A model generated the notes under the pieces. The model saw only the letters and a list, made by a program, of their open reading frames with translations, was not told the origin of the DNA and searched no databases. From the NCBI GenBank assembly GCA_964523165.1, contig CAZFXZ010000008.1, forward strand, positions 1 through 29,015: 29,015 nucleotides of DNA, given 5' to 3'. Numbering within the stretch: position 1 is the stretch's first letter; every line of letters begins with the position of its first letter. A program made the translations under genes and the position numbers. Shown here piece after piece: positions 6,683 through 15,072 of the stretch. Source of the stretch: CAZFXZ01 sp964523165. Its GTDB lineage: Bacteria > Patescibacteriota > Patescibacteriia > JACRDY01.

Positions 6683-7060
6683 TTACGATGTTAAGTCAAC
6701 CGTCATCCACTCGACTACTTCTTGGGCAAAATTACTAACTCGTTGTCGATCGACTAGGGCCGTACCGTGATAATCAGTCCCCAAAAGTTTTTCGCACAGT
6801 TGACCGTGGACCTCCCGACGTCGAGCGTCGCTACCCGAAATGGCGGCCGTCGATGACATTTTCTTGTGCTGAGCTTTGACCATATTGGTGTAACGCTGAC
6901 ATAAATCCAAAATACCGCGATTAGCGGCAATAGCCTTTTCCGACACGGCAAACCTAAAACCAAACTTAGCCATCAAGTCTTTGAGAGTATAAAACAAAGC
7001 TTCGTCGTGATCACTTTGTTCAAACGTTGGATCGTGTTGACGATAAGCTTCAACGACCAT
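6683..7060 (-). CDS. Unknown 125-residue protein downstream of pilB
   Basis: Starts MVVEAYRQHDPTFEQ at 7060, 7 nt after the stop of the pilB-type gene, and ends 1 bp before the next gene. An ATG in the same frame at 7096 would overlap pilB by 29 bp and is less likely. The protein is soluble, mixed alpha-helical in appearance, and contains two cysteines (LDLCQRY and GQLCEKL) and an Arg-rich segment SDARRREV. There is no signal peptide, membrane helix or recognisable catalytic motif. I cannot assign a family. Its position suggests a role accessory to pilus assembly or its regulation, but that is guilt by association only. No Shine-Dalgarno is visible; a run of seven T precedes the start on the mRNA strand. 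Confidence 0.65.
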   Translation of the reverse strand: MVVEAYRQHDPTFEQSDHDEALFYTLKDLMAKFGFRFAVSEKAIAANRGILDLCQRYTNMVKAQHKKMSSTAAISGSDARRREVHGQLCEKLLGTDYHGTALVDRQRVSNFAQEVVEWMTVDLTS

Positions 7061-7067
7061 AAAAAAA

Positions 7068-8765
7068 TTATTTGGCCACGCGGAAGACCTCTTCAACTGT
7101 CGTGATACCTTCTAATGCTTTGAGCAAGCCATCTTGGACCATAGTGATTGTGCCGTTTTTAACAGCCAAGTCTTGCATTTGGTATTCAGACACTTCGCCT
7201 GATAACAACATTTTTTCAATTTCCGGCGTCATGGACATGACTTCATAAATCCCGACGCGACCCTGATAGCCCAAGCCTTGGCAAGCTTCACAACCTGCGC
7301 CTTTGTAAAATTTGATCGAGGCCAAATCTTTAGTTTTTTCATGTTCGCCAGACTCCGGCGTGAGTTTGGATAAAATTTCAATGACTTGTGACATAGTCTG
7401 ACTGTCAACTTCGGCTTCGGTTTTACATTTTGGACAAATGCGGCGGACAAGGCGTTGACCGACCATAGCATTGAGAGCGGGGGCCAACAAAAACGGTTTT
7501 ACTTTCATCGATAAAAATCGCGGTATAGCCCCAGCCGCCGAATTGGTATGAAGGGTGGAAATCACCAAGTGGCCGGTTAGGGCAGCATTGATAGCCGTTT
7601 CGGCCGTGTCCAAATCACGAATTTCTCCGACCATGATCACGTCAGGATCTTGACGCAAGATCGAACGCAAACCTTTGGCAAAAGTGTAACCTTTGTCAGT
7701 TTCGACGTGACTTTGATTGATCCCCTCGAGTTTATATTCGATCGGATCTTCGAGTGTGATGATTTTGGTTTCCGAATTATTCAGTTTTTGCAAAACGGCA
7801 TAAAGCGTGGTGGTCTTACCGCTACCGGTCGGCCCGGTGGTGATGATCATGCCATTAGGTTTTTGGATTTCGCGGGCCAAATCGGCATAGGCCTTACCCC
7901 GCAAACCCAGATCATCAAATGAAATGGCGCTGGCCGACGACATCAACAAACGCATGACGATACTTTCGCCATAGTTGGTCGGGATAGTTGAAGTACGCAC
8001 GTCGACACGATCGCCGGTTAGCTTGATAGAAAAGCTACCGTCTTGCGGTTTGTCGTTGACGTTGATTTTTAAGCCCGATAATAATTTAATGCGACTGGCA
8101 ATGGCGTGCCAATTATCTTTGGGTAATGAGGCAATGTCATGCAGCAAACCATCGACGCGAAAACGAACTTTAATTTCTTGCTCTTCGCATTCGAGGTGAA
8201 TATCCGAAGAACGAAAATCCAAACCGCTGGCGATAATAAAGGCCACCAAATCCGTGACGGAAATATCACGCAACTTTTTGGCCAACTCATCAAAACTGCC
8301 AAACTTGGCGCGAAACTTTTGCAAATCACCTTCTTGGATCGAAACACCCAGCTTGACTTGGCGTATCTTGGGTAAGGTTTTGTAAAATTCGATAGCTGTT
8401 TGGAAACTATGAGGTGAAATCAAATACTGAGCGACTTTATAACCCTTGGCCGTCAAATCAGCTAGCGCGTCAACGGTGGCCTGACTTTGCGGATCACGGA
8501 CGGCGACTTTGAGGTCGTCACCTTGCGACAAAAAACATAAGACTTGGGCGGCGCGGGCCACTGACTCGGGTATCAGACTAACAGCTTCGGGCGCGATCGG
8601 GAAAGCTACCAAATTAACATAATTCAAACCAAGTTTTTGAGCTTGGGTTTTAATTTCCTCTTCCTGATTGGCCAGTTTCATCGAACGCATTTTATCGGCC
8701 AATTTGGCGCCAACTTCGGGCGGGGTGACTTCTAGGCTGCTTGAAGATAAATTTTGTTCAGTCAT
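7068..8765 (-). CDS. pilB: Type IV pilus assembly / type II secretion ATPase (PilB/GspE)
   Basis: Hexameric assembly ATPase of 565 residues that drives pilin polymerisation from the cytoplasmic face of the membrane. An MshEN-like N-terminal domain (about 30-130) is followed by the catalytic core: Walker A GPTGSGKT (311-318), Asp box ITLEDPIEY (336-344), Walker B DPDVIMVGEIRD (373-384) and His box HLVISTLHT (399-407). Two CxxC pairs, C445/C448 and C492/C495, form the zinc-binding C-terminal subdomain typical of PilB/GspE and absent from the retraction ATPase PilT. Length is normal. No other pil genes are in the window. It heads an operon with two unknown genes and a ZAS-type protein. Its promoter is leaderless and abuts the upstream terminator. 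Confidence 0.95.
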   Translation of the reverse strand: MTEQNLSSSSLEVTPPEVGAKLADKMRSMKLANQEEEIKTQAQKLGLNYVNLVAFPIAPEAVSLIPESVARAAQVLCFLSQGDDLKVAVRDPQSQATVDALADLTAKGYKVAQYLISPHSFQTAIEFYKTLPKIRQVKLGVSIQEGDLQKFRAKFGSFDELAKKLRDISVTDLVAFIIASGLDFRSSDIHLECEEQEIKVRFRVDGLLHDIASLPKDNWHAIASRIKLLSGLKINVNDKPQDGSFSIKLTGDRVDVRTSTIPTNYGESIVMRLLMSSASAISFDDLGLRGKAYADLAREIQKPNGMIITTGPTGSGKTTTLYAVLQKLNNSETKIITLEDPIEYKLEGINQSHVETDKGYTFAKGLRSILRQDPDVIMVGEIRDLDTAETAINAALTGHLVISTLHTNSAAGAIPRFLSMKVKPFLLAPALNAMVGQRLVRRICPKCKTEAEVDSQTMSQVIEILSKLTPESGEHEKTKDLASIKFYKGAGCEACQGLGYQGRVGIYEVMSMTPEIEKMLLSGEVSEYQMQDLAVKNGTITMVQDGLLKALEGITTVEEVFRVAK

Positions 8766-8774
8766 ACTTGGTTT

Positions 8775-8783
8775 ATGATAGCA
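8775..8783 (-). promoter_or_regulatory. Extended -10 promoter of the pilB operon (leaderless type)
   Basis: Read on the minus strand the element is TGCTATCAT, directly after the T-run of the upstream terminator. Nine nucleotides separate the -10 box from the ATG at 8765. The -35 would fall inside the terminator hairpin. Confidence 0.65.
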
Positions 8784-8811
8784 AAAAACGCCCCGATTGA
8801 CGAGGCGTTTT
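8783..8811 (-). terminator. Intrinsic terminator after the 328-residue membrane protein gene
   Basis: On the minus strand AAAACGCCTC pairs with GGGGCGTTTT (10 bp, one G-T pair) over a 7-nt loop, followed by six T. It begins 11 bp after the stop codon at 8823 and merges into the pilB promoter. Confidence 0.9.
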
Positions 8812-8822
8812 AAAAGACAACA

Positions 8823-9809
8823 TTACTGTCGGGTTAAAGCCGCTTGGCCCAATCTTTCTAATTTACTGACGGCTGAACCATCTTTGATCTTATCGTAAAG
8901 CAACGTCCAAACGGCCAGCTGATAAGTCCACAAAAACCCGGACAGTAAAAATACTCCGACAATGGTCGCCAATAGCCCAACCGTCAAGACGGCCCAAAAC
9001 AACACGACCGACTTGATGTAAAAAATAAAGTAAAACAGCAAATTGACGGGAATAGTCAGGAGTAAAACAGCGACGATGATCAACAAACCAAAGAGTAAAA
9101 TCGTAAACAACAGTATCAAAGAGGTTTCCAGACAGATCAGCCAATGATCAGCGACTTTGTGCCAAGCTTGGCGCAAGGCCGAGCCAAAGCTTTGACCATC
9201 GAGCACGACTTCAAACACCGCAAAGATCATGATGGCGGCGATGAACAGTGAAATGATAAAGATGGCCACATAAGCGACCAGATAACCGATCAGCCCCACT
9301 GACGAGGCACTGTCATTTAACAAAGGCGCCAAGACGGGACTGGCTAAGATAAAAAACAAAATCGCGATGACGATTTTACCCAAAACGCTAATCCCGGCTG
9401 TCGGCCAAAAATATTTGGCGCTACCGTGGATCAAACCGCGACTGCTTTCACCTCGTGACACAGCATCAACCCCCCGGACCACGACAATATTGGCGACCAC
9501 GACTGCCCAAAACAAAGCGGCAAAAATAGCTAGGACAACCACGATCATAGCCACGATGGCTAAAGCTTGCCACGGTGCTTGGCTCAACAAATTGCCAACA
9601 TCCCCCCAATTTAAGCCAGTATTGACAATGTCATGCCACAGCACGGCGATAAAAGGCTTTTGGGCTTCCGACAAATTCAAACCTTTAAATAATATTTCAT
9701 AAGACCCGCCTGCCCCCAGCAAGCCGGCCAAAAAACCAAATGGCCAGAGAATTTTGTTGCGCCAAGCTATGGCCAAAGCCCGACGTAAAACATCTCGATA
9801 TAAAGACAT
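8823..9809 (-). CDS. Uncharacterised multipass membrane protein
   Basis: A very hydrophobic protein of 328 residues with about six or seven membrane segments, for example around residues 81-112 (ALAIVAMIVVVLAIFAALFW), 140-162, 170-203, 228-256 and 262-298. The N-terminus MSLYRDVLRRALAIAWRNK and the loop FEVVLDGQSFGSALRQAW recall a loosely defined class of small-genome membrane proteins with glycerophosphodiester-phosphodiesterase-like membrane domains, but I cannot name a family with confidence. It begins after a good Shine-Dalgarno (AGGGGG at 9813-9818). It follows ftsH, from which it is separated by a 10-bp perfect hairpin, and ends at its own strong terminator. Substrate and function are unknown. 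Confidence 0.8.
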   Translation of the reverse strand: MSLYRDVLRRALAIAWRNKILWPFGFLAGLLGAGGSYEILFKGLNLSEAQKPFIAVLWHDIVNTGLNWGDVGNLLSQAPWQALAIVAMIVVVLAIFAALFWAVVVANIVVVRGVDAVSRGESSRGLIHGSAKYFWPTAGISVLGKIVIAILFFILASPVLAPLLNDSASSVGLIGYLVAYVAIFIISLFIAAIMIFAVFEVVLDGQSFGSALRQAWHKVADHWLICLETSLILLFTILLFGLLIIVAVLLLTIPVNLLFYFIFYIKSVVLFWAVLTVGLLATIVGVFLLSGFLWTYQLAVWTLLYDKIKDGSAVSKLERLGQAALTRQ

Positions 9810-9812
9810 AGT

Positions 9813-9818
9813 CCCCCT
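9813..9818 (-). promoter_or_regulatory. Shine-Dalgarno of the 328-residue membrane protein
   Basis: AGGGGG on the minus strand, 3 nt before the start codon at 9809. The spacing is shorter than ideal but the match fixes the start. Confidence 0.55.
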
Positions 9819-9833
9819 GTTTTTATTTTTCTA

Positions 9834-9856
9834 AAGGCCAGTCTTAGACTGGCCTT
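9834..9856 (-). repeat. Perfect 10-bp inverted repeat between ftsH and the membrane protein gene
   Basis: AAGGCCAGTC and GACTGGCCTT around a 3-nt loop. Neither strand has a T-run after the stem, so it is not a standard intrinsic terminator; it could stabilise the ftsH 3' end or attenuate. A TATAAT on the minus strand lies just upstream (9859-9864), so it may also be the leader hairpin of the membrane protein gene. Confidence 0.7.
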
Positions 9857-9867
9857 GATATTATAAC

Positions 9868-11700
9868 CTATTTTGTGTCGTCCGAGAAGAGTTTATTGAA
9901 GTCTTCTTTTTCGATCGTTTCTTTTTTGATCAACTCCTCGGCAATCTTGTCGAGTTGCGGCCGATGCTTGGTCAGCATCTCTTCGACGCGTTTGAGGTTG
10001 TCGTTGACGATAGTCGTGATTTCGGCATCAATTTGTTCGGCCACCTTTTCACTATAGTCGCGACGTTCATGGATTTCTTTGCCCAAAAAGATCATTTCTT
10101 CGCGCTGACCATAACTACGTGGAGCTAAGACATCGCTCATACCATACTGAGTGATCAAACGACGTGTAATACTGGTGACTTTTTCCAAATCATTACTCGC
10201 CCCCGTGGTTTGCTCATCAAAGACCAATCTTTCAGCCATCATACCGGCCAACAAGACGGCGATTTCATCCAAAAACTGCGATTTGTTTTTGAACATACGA
10301 TCTTCGGTCGGCAAATTTAAAGTATAGCCGGCCGCCCGACCACGTGAAATAATCGAGATTTTGTGGACCGGATCGGCGTGCGGCAAAAGATGAGCAACCA
10401 AGGCATGGCCGGCTTCGTGATAAGCGGTGATCTTTTTTTCTTTTTCCAAAATCACGCGGCCTTTGCGCTCCGGACCCAGCATGACTTTTTCGATGCTTTC
10501 CAAAATTTCAGTTTGTTCAATTTTTTTCTTGTTGCGTCGAGCGGCTAAAATCGCAGCCTCATTGAGCGTGTTAGCCAGATCGGCACCGGAAAAACCGGGC
10601 GTGCGCTTAGCCACCTCACGCAAATCAACATCTTTGGCTAAAACTTTTTTGGCGGCATGGATTTTCAAAATTTCTTCACGATCATTGACGTCGGGCTGAT
10701 CGATGACGACTAGGCGATCAAAACGTCCGGGTCGCAACAAAGCCGGATCCAAGACATCGGGACGATTGGTGGCGGCGATGACAATGACGTTGGTTTCGGT
10801 GGCAAAGCCGTCCATTTCGACCAAGATTTGGTTTAGAGTTTGTTCGCGTTCATCGTGCGAACCGCCCAGACCAGAGCCGCGCTGGCGACCAACGGCGTCG
10901 ATTTCATCGATAAAAATGATGGCCGGCGAGCTTTTTTTGGCCCGAGCAAACAAATCCCGGACACGACTGGCCCCGACTCCGACAAACATTTCCACAAATT
11001 CTGAGCCAGAAATTGAGAAAAACGGCACATTGGCTTCCCCGGCTACGGCTTTGGCCAATAAAGTTTTACCCGTGCCGGGTCCGCCCATCAACAACACACC
11101 TTTGGGGATTTTGGCGCCTAAAGCCAAAAACTTTTTGGGCGAGACTAAAAATTCCACCACTTCTTTTAATTCTTCTTTGGCTTCTTTGACACCAGCCACA
11201 TCACCAAAGGTTACTTTTTCTTTATGGCCTTTTTTGCCTTCATCTTTGGATTTGACTTGACCGAAGCTCATGGCTTGATTGCTAGCCCCACGGACTTGGC
11301 GCGTCATAAACCAAATGATCCCACCAAACAATAAAATCGGAAATAAATAAGGCAAAATAGCTGTCAGCCAAAAAGTCGCCCCTGTTTCATCTTGGACTTG
11401 GTAAGTGATTTTTTGCAAACCTTCTGGCGAGACGCCGTAATTTTTCATCAATTCAGAAAATGATTCGGCCGGCTCTTTTTTGATTTTTTCCAAACTATCA
11501 TCGGTCAAGGTGACTTCCATGATAGTGCCTTTGACGATGACGCTTTTGACCTTACCTTCGTTGATTTGACTGACGAGTTGATCAACACCGACCGTCGGAG
11601 TTTTTTTGTTGAAAGAATCATCCATGACGCTAAGCAAACCAAAAACAATCACCAAAACCAGTAAAAAGCTGAGAATATTGCGAGTCAGACCTGATTTCAT
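9868..11700 (-). CDS. ftsH: ATP-dependent zinc metalloprotease FtsH
   Basis: Membrane-anchored AAA+ protease of 610 residues that degrades misfolded membrane proteins and short-lived regulators as a hexamer. Order of parts: membrane helix about 8-27, extracytoplasmic domain, second helix about 112-132, AAA module with Walker A GGPGTGKT (206-213), pore motif FVGVGAS, Walker B IIFIDEID (261-268) and the second region of homology with the arginine finger (about 310-330), then the peptidase with HEAGH (428-432) and the third zinc ligand D504 in GASNDLEK. The length is typical, with a short C-terminus. It is divergent from nrdA and has its own promoter. All catalytic residues are present, so it should be active. 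Confidence 0.98.
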   Translation of the reverse strand: MKSGLTRNILSFLLVLVIVFGLLSVMDDSFNKKTPTVGVDQLVSQINEGKVKSVIVKGTIMEVTLTDDSLEKIKKEPAESFSELMKNYGVSPEGLQKITYQVQDETGATFWLTAILPYLFPILLFGGIIWFMTRQVRGASNQAMSFGQVKSKDEGKKGHKEKVTFGDVAGVKEAKEELKEVVEFLVSPKKFLALGAKIPKGVLLMGGPGTGKTLLAKAVAGEANVPFFSISGSEFVEMFVGVGASRVRDLFARAKKSSPAIIFIDEIDAVGRQRGSGLGGSHDEREQTLNQILVEMDGFATETNVIVIAATNRPDVLDPALLRPGRFDRLVVIDQPDVNDREEILKIHAAKKVLAKDVDLREVAKRTPGFSGADLANTLNEAAILAARRNKKKIEQTEILESIEKVMLGPERKGRVILEKEKKITAYHEAGHALVAHLLPHADPVHKISIISRGRAAGYTLNLPTEDRMFKNKSQFLDEIAVLLAGMMAERLVFDEQTTGASNDLEKVTSITRRLITQYGMSDVLAPRSYGQREEMIFLGKEIHERRDYSEKVAEQIDAEITTIVNDNLKRVEEMLTKHRPQLDKIAEELIKKETIEKEDFNKLFSDDTK

Positions 11701-11731
11701 AAGAAGTAATAATAAGTAAAAAAGTCCTTAC

Positions 11732-11760
11732 ACTATAGTAAAATTTTACTAAAAAATCAA
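11732..11760 (-). promoter_or_regulatory. Promoter of ftsH
   Basis: On the minus strand: TTGATT (11755-11760), 17 bp, TATAGT (11732-11737). The predicted leader is about 25 nt and contains AAGGA far upstream of the ATG. It is one of the leadered promoters in this window. Confidence 0.7.
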
Positions 11761-11856
11761 GCCAGTCGATTAACTGTTGATAAAATTACGGCTGATAAAA
11801 AACGACTCTCAAAAAAGTCAGAAAATTAGCCCCGAAATCGTCATCGGTCTAAATAT

Positions 11857-11884
11857 TTGACACCACTACATGTAGTGTTATAAT
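11857..11884 (+). promoter_or_regulatory. Promoter of nrdA-nrdB
   Basis: TTGACA (11857-11862), 16 bp, and TGTTATAAT with the -10 box at 11879-11884, all consensus-like. The spacer is filled by the first NrdR-like palindrome, so repressor binding would block polymerase. The leader before nrdA is about 135 nt. Confidence 0.8.
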
Positions 11885-11910
11885 TATCTAGCAAGCACAA
11901 CATGTTGTTG
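11863..11910 (+). promoter_or_regulatory. Tandem NrdR-box operator
   Basis: Box 1 (11863-11878) contains the perfect palindrome CACTACATGTAGTG and matches the published NrdR consensus acaCwAtATaTwGtgt at 13 of 16 positions. Box 2 (11895-11910) contains ACAACATGTTGT and matches at 11 of 16. Their centres are 32 bp apart, close to three helical turns, the spacing known for paired NrdR boxes. NrdR is the nucleotide-sensing repressor of ribonucleotide reductase genes; no nrdR gene is in this window. Confidence 0.8.
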
Positions 11911-11916
11911 TGTACT

Positions 11917-11997
11917 CCACAGGCTTTAGTAGCTTACGACAGCTGTGGCTTTTCGCCCCAGTCGCCCACGACGACGACTTTGACAGGCGATTTTTTT
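11917..11997 (+). promoter_or_regulatory. Structured nrdA leader with terminator-like hairpin
   Basis: CCACAG (11917-11922) pairs with CTGTGG (11943-11948); then TCGCC (11962-11966) pairs with GGCGA (11986-11990), followed at once by seven T (11991-11997), 30 nt before the nrdA ATG. This resembles a transcription attenuator. A second TTGACA at 11980-11985 could belong to an alternative promoter. The function is inferred from shape only. Confidence 0.4.
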
Positions 11998-12027
11998 AGC
12001 CCCCTAAATAATAGTTAATTCATCTCT

Positions 12028-14889
12028 ATGATCCCGACAAAAATCAAAAGTATCCGCAAGCGCAATGGCCAAGTCGTCGACTTTGAGCCAGAAAAAATCC
12101 AAATCGCCATCAACAAAGCCTTTTTGGCTGTGACCGGCCAAGCCAATGCCGCCATGGCCCTGACCGTGACCGAACAAGTCGTGGCCGATCTGGAAAAACG
12201 TTTTAATCAAGACACCGTACCTTTTGTCGAAGATATTCAAGACGTGGTTGAAAACAACCTGATGGAAAAAGGCTTTTTTACCGTAGCCAAATCCTACATT
12301 ATTTATCGTTATGAGCACGCCAAACAACGCGCCGAGGTCAAAGCTCAAGTCTTGGAGAAAATCGAACACAACGACCTGACAATTATCAAACGCTCCGGCC
12401 AAGCCGAAAAGTTTTCTTTCAAAAAATTATTAAACTCCATGAAATGGGCGGCTCAAGGTTTGGAAGGGGCCCTAGACTTGGAGTTAGTCGCTCGACAATG
12501 CGAAACAAATCTTTACGAAAATATCACGACTGACGAGATCACCAGTTCGCTGGTCATGGCCGCTCGAGCTTTTACCGAGCGCGATCCGGCTTATTCCAAA
12601 TTGGCTACCCGTCTACTCTGGGACCAACTCGCCAAAGAAGTCATCGGCCATGATGTTTTGGATTACAGTAAATTTGACGAGCAATATCGCCAAGCTTTTA
12701 TTGTCAATATCAAAGAAGCTGTGGAAATCAAACGCCTCGATGTCCGTTTGTTAAATTTTGATTTACAAAAAATGGCTAGCGTCATCAAACCGCAGCGCGA
12801 TGATGAATTTTATTATCTCGGAGCCCAAACATTGTATGATCGCTATTTCGTCCGCAACGCCGACACCAAAAAAATCTTGGAAATGCCGCAAATGTTTTGG
12901 TTGCGCATCGCTATGGGTCTAGCCTTAAACGAAGAAGACCCCGAGACCAAAGCAGCCGAGTTTTATGAAATCATTTCGACTTTGCGTTTCGTACCATCGA
13001 CACCGACGTTGTTTCACGCCGGCACGCCGCACCCACAATTGTCTTCTTGTTATTTGACGACAATCGAAGATTCGCTAGATCACATCTTCAAATGTATCGG
13101 CGACAACGCTCAAATGTCCAAATGGTCAGGCGGGGTGGCCAACGATTGGACCAACTTACGGGCCACGGGCGCGCAAATAAAAGGTACAGGCGTCGAGAGC
13201 CAAGGCGTCATCCCCTTCCTCAAAATCGCCAACGACACCACCGTGTCGATCAATCGCTCCGGTCGGCGCCGCGGCGCGACCTGCGCTTATTTGGAAACGT
13301 GGCACTACGATATCGAAAGCTTTTTGGAGTTGCGACGCAACACCGGCGATGAACGCCGCCGGACCCACGACATGAACACGGCCAACTGGATACCGGATTT
13401 GTTTATGAAACGTGTCCGTGATGATGGCGAATGGACACTTTTTTCACCCGAAGAAACTCCCGACCTACATCACATTTATGGCGCGACTTTTGAACGTCGC
13501 TATCAATATTATGAAAAAATGGTCGAAGCCGGCAAAATCAAGTTGTACAAAAAAATCAAAGCCAAAGATCTCTGGAAAAAAATGTTGGTCATGTTGTTTG
13601 AGACCGGCCACCCCTGGATCACTTTCAAAGATCCCTGCAACGTCCGCTCGCCACAAGATCACATGGGCGTGGTCCATTCGTCCAACCTCTGTACGGAAAT
13701 CACCCTCAACACTTCGGCCGACGAAACAGCCGTCTGCAACCTCGGTTCTGTCAATTTGGCCAAGCACATTATCAATGGCCAGCTCGACGAAGAATTGCTA
13801 AAAGAAACAGTCACGATTGCCATGCGCATGTTAGACAACGTCATCGATGTCAATTTTTATCCGACCGTTGAAGGTAAAAATTCCAACTTCAAACATCGAC
13901 CAGTCGGTTTGGGTATCATGGCTTTTCAAGACGCCCTATATCTACAAAACATCAATTTTGACTCAGAAAAAATGGTCGAGTTTGCCGACTACAGCATGGA
14001 GGTCATTTCTTATCACGCTATTATGGCTTCCGCCAAACTGGCTCAGGAACGCGGTCCTTATCCGTCATTTCGAGGCTCTAAATGGAGTCGCGGCCTATTG
14101 CCCGTCGACACACTTGATATTTTAGAGCAAGAACGTGGTGAAAAAATCGACGTCAGTCGGACGGCCAAATTGGATTGGACGCCAGTCCGCCAAGCTATCA
14201 AAGAATTTGGCATGCGCAACTCCAACTGTATGGCCATCGCCCCGACAGCTACGATTGCCAATATCGCCGGTGTCTTTCCGTCGATCGAGCCGATCTTCAA
14301 AAACATTTACGTCAAATCAAATATGACCGGCGAGTTTACCGTCATCAATGACTTTTTAGTCGATGATCTAAAAAAACTCGGCTTGTGGAACCAATCGATG
14401 ATTGACGACCTCAAGGGTCATGAAGGTAGTGTGGCTAGTATTGATTATTTACCCCAAGAAATTCGTGACAAATACAAAGAAGCTTTTGAAATCAGCCCGG
14501 ACTGGTTGATCAAAGCTGCCGCCTATCGCGGTAAGTGGATCGACCAAAGCCAGGCCGTCAACATCTTCATCCGTGGCACGTCGGGCAAAGTCATTTCCGA
14601 CACTTATCTCTACGCTTGGACGATGGGACTAAAAACCACTTACTATCTACGCAGCTTAGCGGCTTCGAGCATCGAACAAAGCACGACTAGTTTGGAAAGC
14701 CAAACGACTTTACGTTCTAGCGTCGAAAATAATTCTCCACAAAACGTGGCTCAAGTGGTTCAACAACCGATCATGGTCAGTAGCCCGATCGAAGAGCCGG
14801 TCAAAACTTCAGTCATCGACGATGTTTTGGCCAACGCCAAAATCACCTTGTGTAAAATCGACGACCCAACCTGCGAAGCCTGCCAATAA
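12028..14889 (+). CDS. nrdA: Class I ribonucleoside-diphosphate reductase, alpha subunit, with two ATP-cones
   Basis: Catalytic subunit (953 residues) that reduces ribonucleoside diphosphates to deoxyribonucleotides with the radical generator encoded next. Two successive ATP-cone regulatory domains are visible, about residues 4-95 (IRKRNGQVVDFEPEKIQIAI) and 117-205 (IIKRSGQAEKFSFKKLLNSM). Catalytic residues in order are C341 (SSCYLTT), N553/C555/E557 (SSNLCTEI) and C570 (AVCNLGSVNL). The radical-transfer tyrosine pair lies in KTTYYLRS, and the redox pair C949/C952 forms the very C-terminus (CEACQ). E. coli NrdA is about 760 residues; the excess comes mostly from the second cone and a linker near 870-930. 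It is preceded by an NrdR operator and structured leader, and separated from nrdB by a palindromic repeat element. Confidence 0.96.
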   Translation: MIPTKIKSIRKRNGQVVDFEPEKIQIAINKAFLAVTGQANAAMALTVTEQVVADLEKRFNQDTVPFVEDIQDVVENNLMEKGFFTVAKSYIIYRYEHAKQRAEVKAQVLEKIEHNDLTIIKRSGQAEKFSFKKLLNSMKWAAQGLEGALDLELVARQCETNLYENITTDEITSSLVMAARAFTERDPAYSKLATRLLWDQLAKEVIGHDVLDYSKFDEQYRQAFIVNIKEAVEIKRLDVRLLNFDLQKMASVIKPQRDDEFYYLGAQTLYDRYFVRNADTKKILEMPQMFWLRIAMGLALNEEDPETKAAEFYEIISTLRFVPSTPTLFHAGTPHPQLSSCYLTTIEDSLDHIFKCIGDNAQMSKWSGGVANDWTNLRATGAQIKGTGVESQGVIPFLKIANDTTVSINRSGRRRGATCAYLETWHYDIESFLELRRNTGDERRRTHDMNTANWIPDLFMKRVRDDGEWTLFSPEETPDLHHIYGATFERRYQYYEKMVEAGKIKLYKKIKAKDLWKKMLVMLFETGHPWITFKDPCNVRSPQDHMGVVHSSNLCTEITLNTSADETAVCNLGSVNLAKHIINGQLDEELLKETVTIAMRMLDNVIDVNFYPTVEGKNSNFKHRPVGLGIMAFQDALYLQNINFDSEKMVEFADYSMEVISYHAIMASAKLAQERGPYPSFRGSKWSRGLLPVDTLDILEQERGEKIDVSRTAKLDWTPVRQAIKEFGMRNSNCMAIAPTATIANIAGVFPSIEPIFKNIYVKSNMTGEFTVINDFLVDDLKKLGLWNQSMIDDLKGHEGSVASIDYLPQEIRDKYKEAFEISPDWLIKAAAYRGKWIDQSQAVNIFIRGTSGKVISDTYLYAWTMGLKTTYYLRSLAASSIEQSTTSLESQTTLRSSVENNSPQNVAQVVQQPIMVSSPIEEPVKTSVIDDVLANAKITLCKIDDPTCEACQ

Positions 14890-14906
14890 CACACTTCAAG
14901 CACTGT

Positions 14907-15023
14907 GTCATTTCGACCGACTCCTCTCTGCCGAAGGCGAAGAGGAAGAGTGGAGAAATCTTAGTGAAAGTAAAATCAAGATTCCTCGACTGCGCTCCCT
15001 GCGGTCGCTTCGCTCGGAATGAC
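14907..15023. repeat. Composite palindromic repeat element, copy A (117 bp)
   Basis: Ends are GTCATTTCGA and TCGGAATGAC (9 of 10 positions complementary). Inside is a second inverted pair, GAGAAATCTT with AAGATTCCTC, plus side hairpins such as CGAC...GTCG. The architecture matches the element at 24076-24221. It has no reading frame of its own and lies between nrdA and nrdB, where it would form a hairpin in the polycistronic mRNA. Confidence 0.8.
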
Positions 15024-15072
15024 GCAACGGAAATAATCCGACCGTAAAAACCCCTAATAATCTATTTTATTT

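Noticed and set aside
9834..9856. Intrinsic terminator of ftsH
   Set aside because: A perfect 10-bp stem, but no T-run follows on either strand; listed as an inverted repeat instead.
12028..14889. B12-dependent class II reductase (NrdJ)
   Set aside because: The large alpha subunit first suggested it, but an intact NrdB gene follows in the same operon and the C-terminal CEAC and YY radical-transfer pair fit class I.
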